Source: Semisulcospira habei
Lineage: Eukaryota > Mollusca > Gastropoda > Semisulcospiridae
Direction of reading: 5' to 3'
DNA: 64,000 nucleotides
NCBI GenBank assembly: GCA_036245525.1
Contig: BTPG01000004.1
Coordinates: forward strand, 22,396,983 to 22,460,982
The notes beneath the pieces were generated by a model. That model was not told where the DNA came from, searched no databases, and saw only the letters and a program-made list of their open reading frames with translations. The translations under genes and the position numbers were made by a program. Position 1 is the stretch's first letter. The number at the start of each line of letters is the position of its first letter. This document shows, in pieces, positions 63,413 through 64,000 of the stretch.

Positions 63413-63992
63413 CTACGGCGCCAAGGCGCCAGGAGGGAGAGTTGCGCCGCAGTGATGTCCCCCACCAGCACAAGGAGTCTCGCTGGTCTGCCCGATCCCT
63501 GAGATAGAAGCAGGCCAAGGTAGATTCTGCCCGCCAGCCCACGGAAGCCACGATGTGTATGACAGCACAGTTCCGGTCGAACGCGACGTTCGTGGCCATG
63601 GCGCGTACCTTGTGTGCACGTATCTTTAGCCTCTTTGCTCCCTTAGGGGAGGGATCCTGGTATGCGGAGCGTATGACTGAGCATAGCCAGGAAGAGATCA
63701 TCTGGGCTGTAGCGTCAGTCCTGCCGGGTTAACGGCAGAAGAGGCGTGCGCGTCCACTCCGGACGGCTTGTGTCGGCGTAGGTACACGTGTAGGGCTTGC
63801 ACAGGATCTTGTTGCCTGGTCTCCTGGGGGAAGTACTTCCCTCTCAGCGGCCGTAAGGTGATCATCACCTGTGGCGTGGTCCAAGGAGACGTGGTCATGG
63901 CAATGAAGGCATGGTCCGTAAGGAGCTGTACGGAACGGTCCGCTCGAAGTTGCAGGCAGGCAGGGCACGCCGCAGCGCGTGTAGCTCGCTAA
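63413..63992 (-). pseudogene. Tyrosine recombinase fragment
   Basis: From high to low coordinates: AFIAMTTSPWTTPQVMITLRP and DPVQALHVYLRR in one frame; then, after a shift near 63710, ISSWLCSVIRSAYQD, IRAHKVRAMAT (the H-x-x-R box) and ASVGWRAESTLACFYLRD with the nucleophilic Tyr. It should catalyse site-specific strand exchange when intact. Confidence 0.65.
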
Positions 63993-64000
63993 CTCGGGCC

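Larger units (their letters stand above)
62563..64000 (-). mobile_element. DIRS-like element, 3' part (runs off right edge)
   Basis: An inverted pair of ~60 bases (ATTTTTCTCTAAAAGGTATT at 62570 and AATACCTTTTAGAGAAAAAT at 62855; both contain ACCGATGACATGAC) marks one end. Next comes a GC-rich tract with a tyrosine-recombinase fragment. Tyrosine recombinases with complex inverted repeats are typical of DIRS retroelements; no reverse transcriptase is visible within the window, so Crypton-type elements are a weaker alternative. Confidence 0.6.

Overview
This is a piece of an animal nuclear genome, most likely a marine invertebrate and probably a mollusc. The host genes have short exons, long introns and GT/AG splice sites. 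Tc1/mariner, piggyBac, RTE-like, CR1/L2-like and I-like LINEs, a DIRS-like element, a Polinton, SINEs and solo LTRs are all present. The species assignment is inference. One 20-base N gap (17270-17289) marks an assembly join.

Two host genes can be assembled exon by exon, and they converge. On the + strand, five exons between 20127 and 47887 encode a mitochondrial solute carrier of the SLC25A45/47/48 type (306 codons, three PxDxxK signatures). On the - strand, seven exons between 60150 and 51092 encode all but about the first 60 residues of RNA polymerase III subunit RPC6 (POLR3F). Each gene carries one in-frame TGA where its family has a conserved Arg. The missing POLR3F 5' exons lie beyond the right edge.

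The largest single object is a 14,955-bp Polinton/Maverick (adintovirus-like) element at 25545-40499, inside intron 2 of the carrier gene. It has about 380-bp terminal inverted repeats starting 5'-AG and a 6-bp TTTTTT target duplication. It encodes a DDE integrase, a type B DNA polymerase remnant, an FtsK/A32-type packaging ATPase, a probable major capsid protein and several conserved proteins of unknown function. It is dead: the polymerase lacks its N-terminal half and has a frameshift, the ATPase has a frameshift, no cysteine protease was found, and five copies of one ~390-bp SINE-like retroposon (each with a 13-bp target duplication) cut four sites in three genes plus one further gene. Without these five insertions it would be about 12.9 kb.

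Layout: 1-11200, repeats only (191-bp array, 371-bp TATA-bearing unit, dispersed repeats, minisatellites, hairpins). 11213-14930, an almost intact RTE-like LINE (- strand). 15100-19000, repeats, a gap and a tRNA-derived SINE. 20127-48203, the carrier gene with the Polinton in intron 2 and a Tc1 element (43906-47314, itself hit by a foldback element and a solo LTR) in intron 4. 48200-51000, intergenic hairpins. 51092-60150, POLR3F, whose last intron holds a hairpin array, a piggyBac derivative, a CR1/L2-like LINE end and a second solo LTR containing a SINE and a piggyBac-like element. 60298-64000, an I-like LINE remnant and a DIRS-like element with a SINE.

A striking background feature is the number of short near-perfect palindromes. 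At least three families recur; two of them are flanked by TTAA and look like miniature piggyBac derivatives, and several are joined end to end by a shared TTAA.
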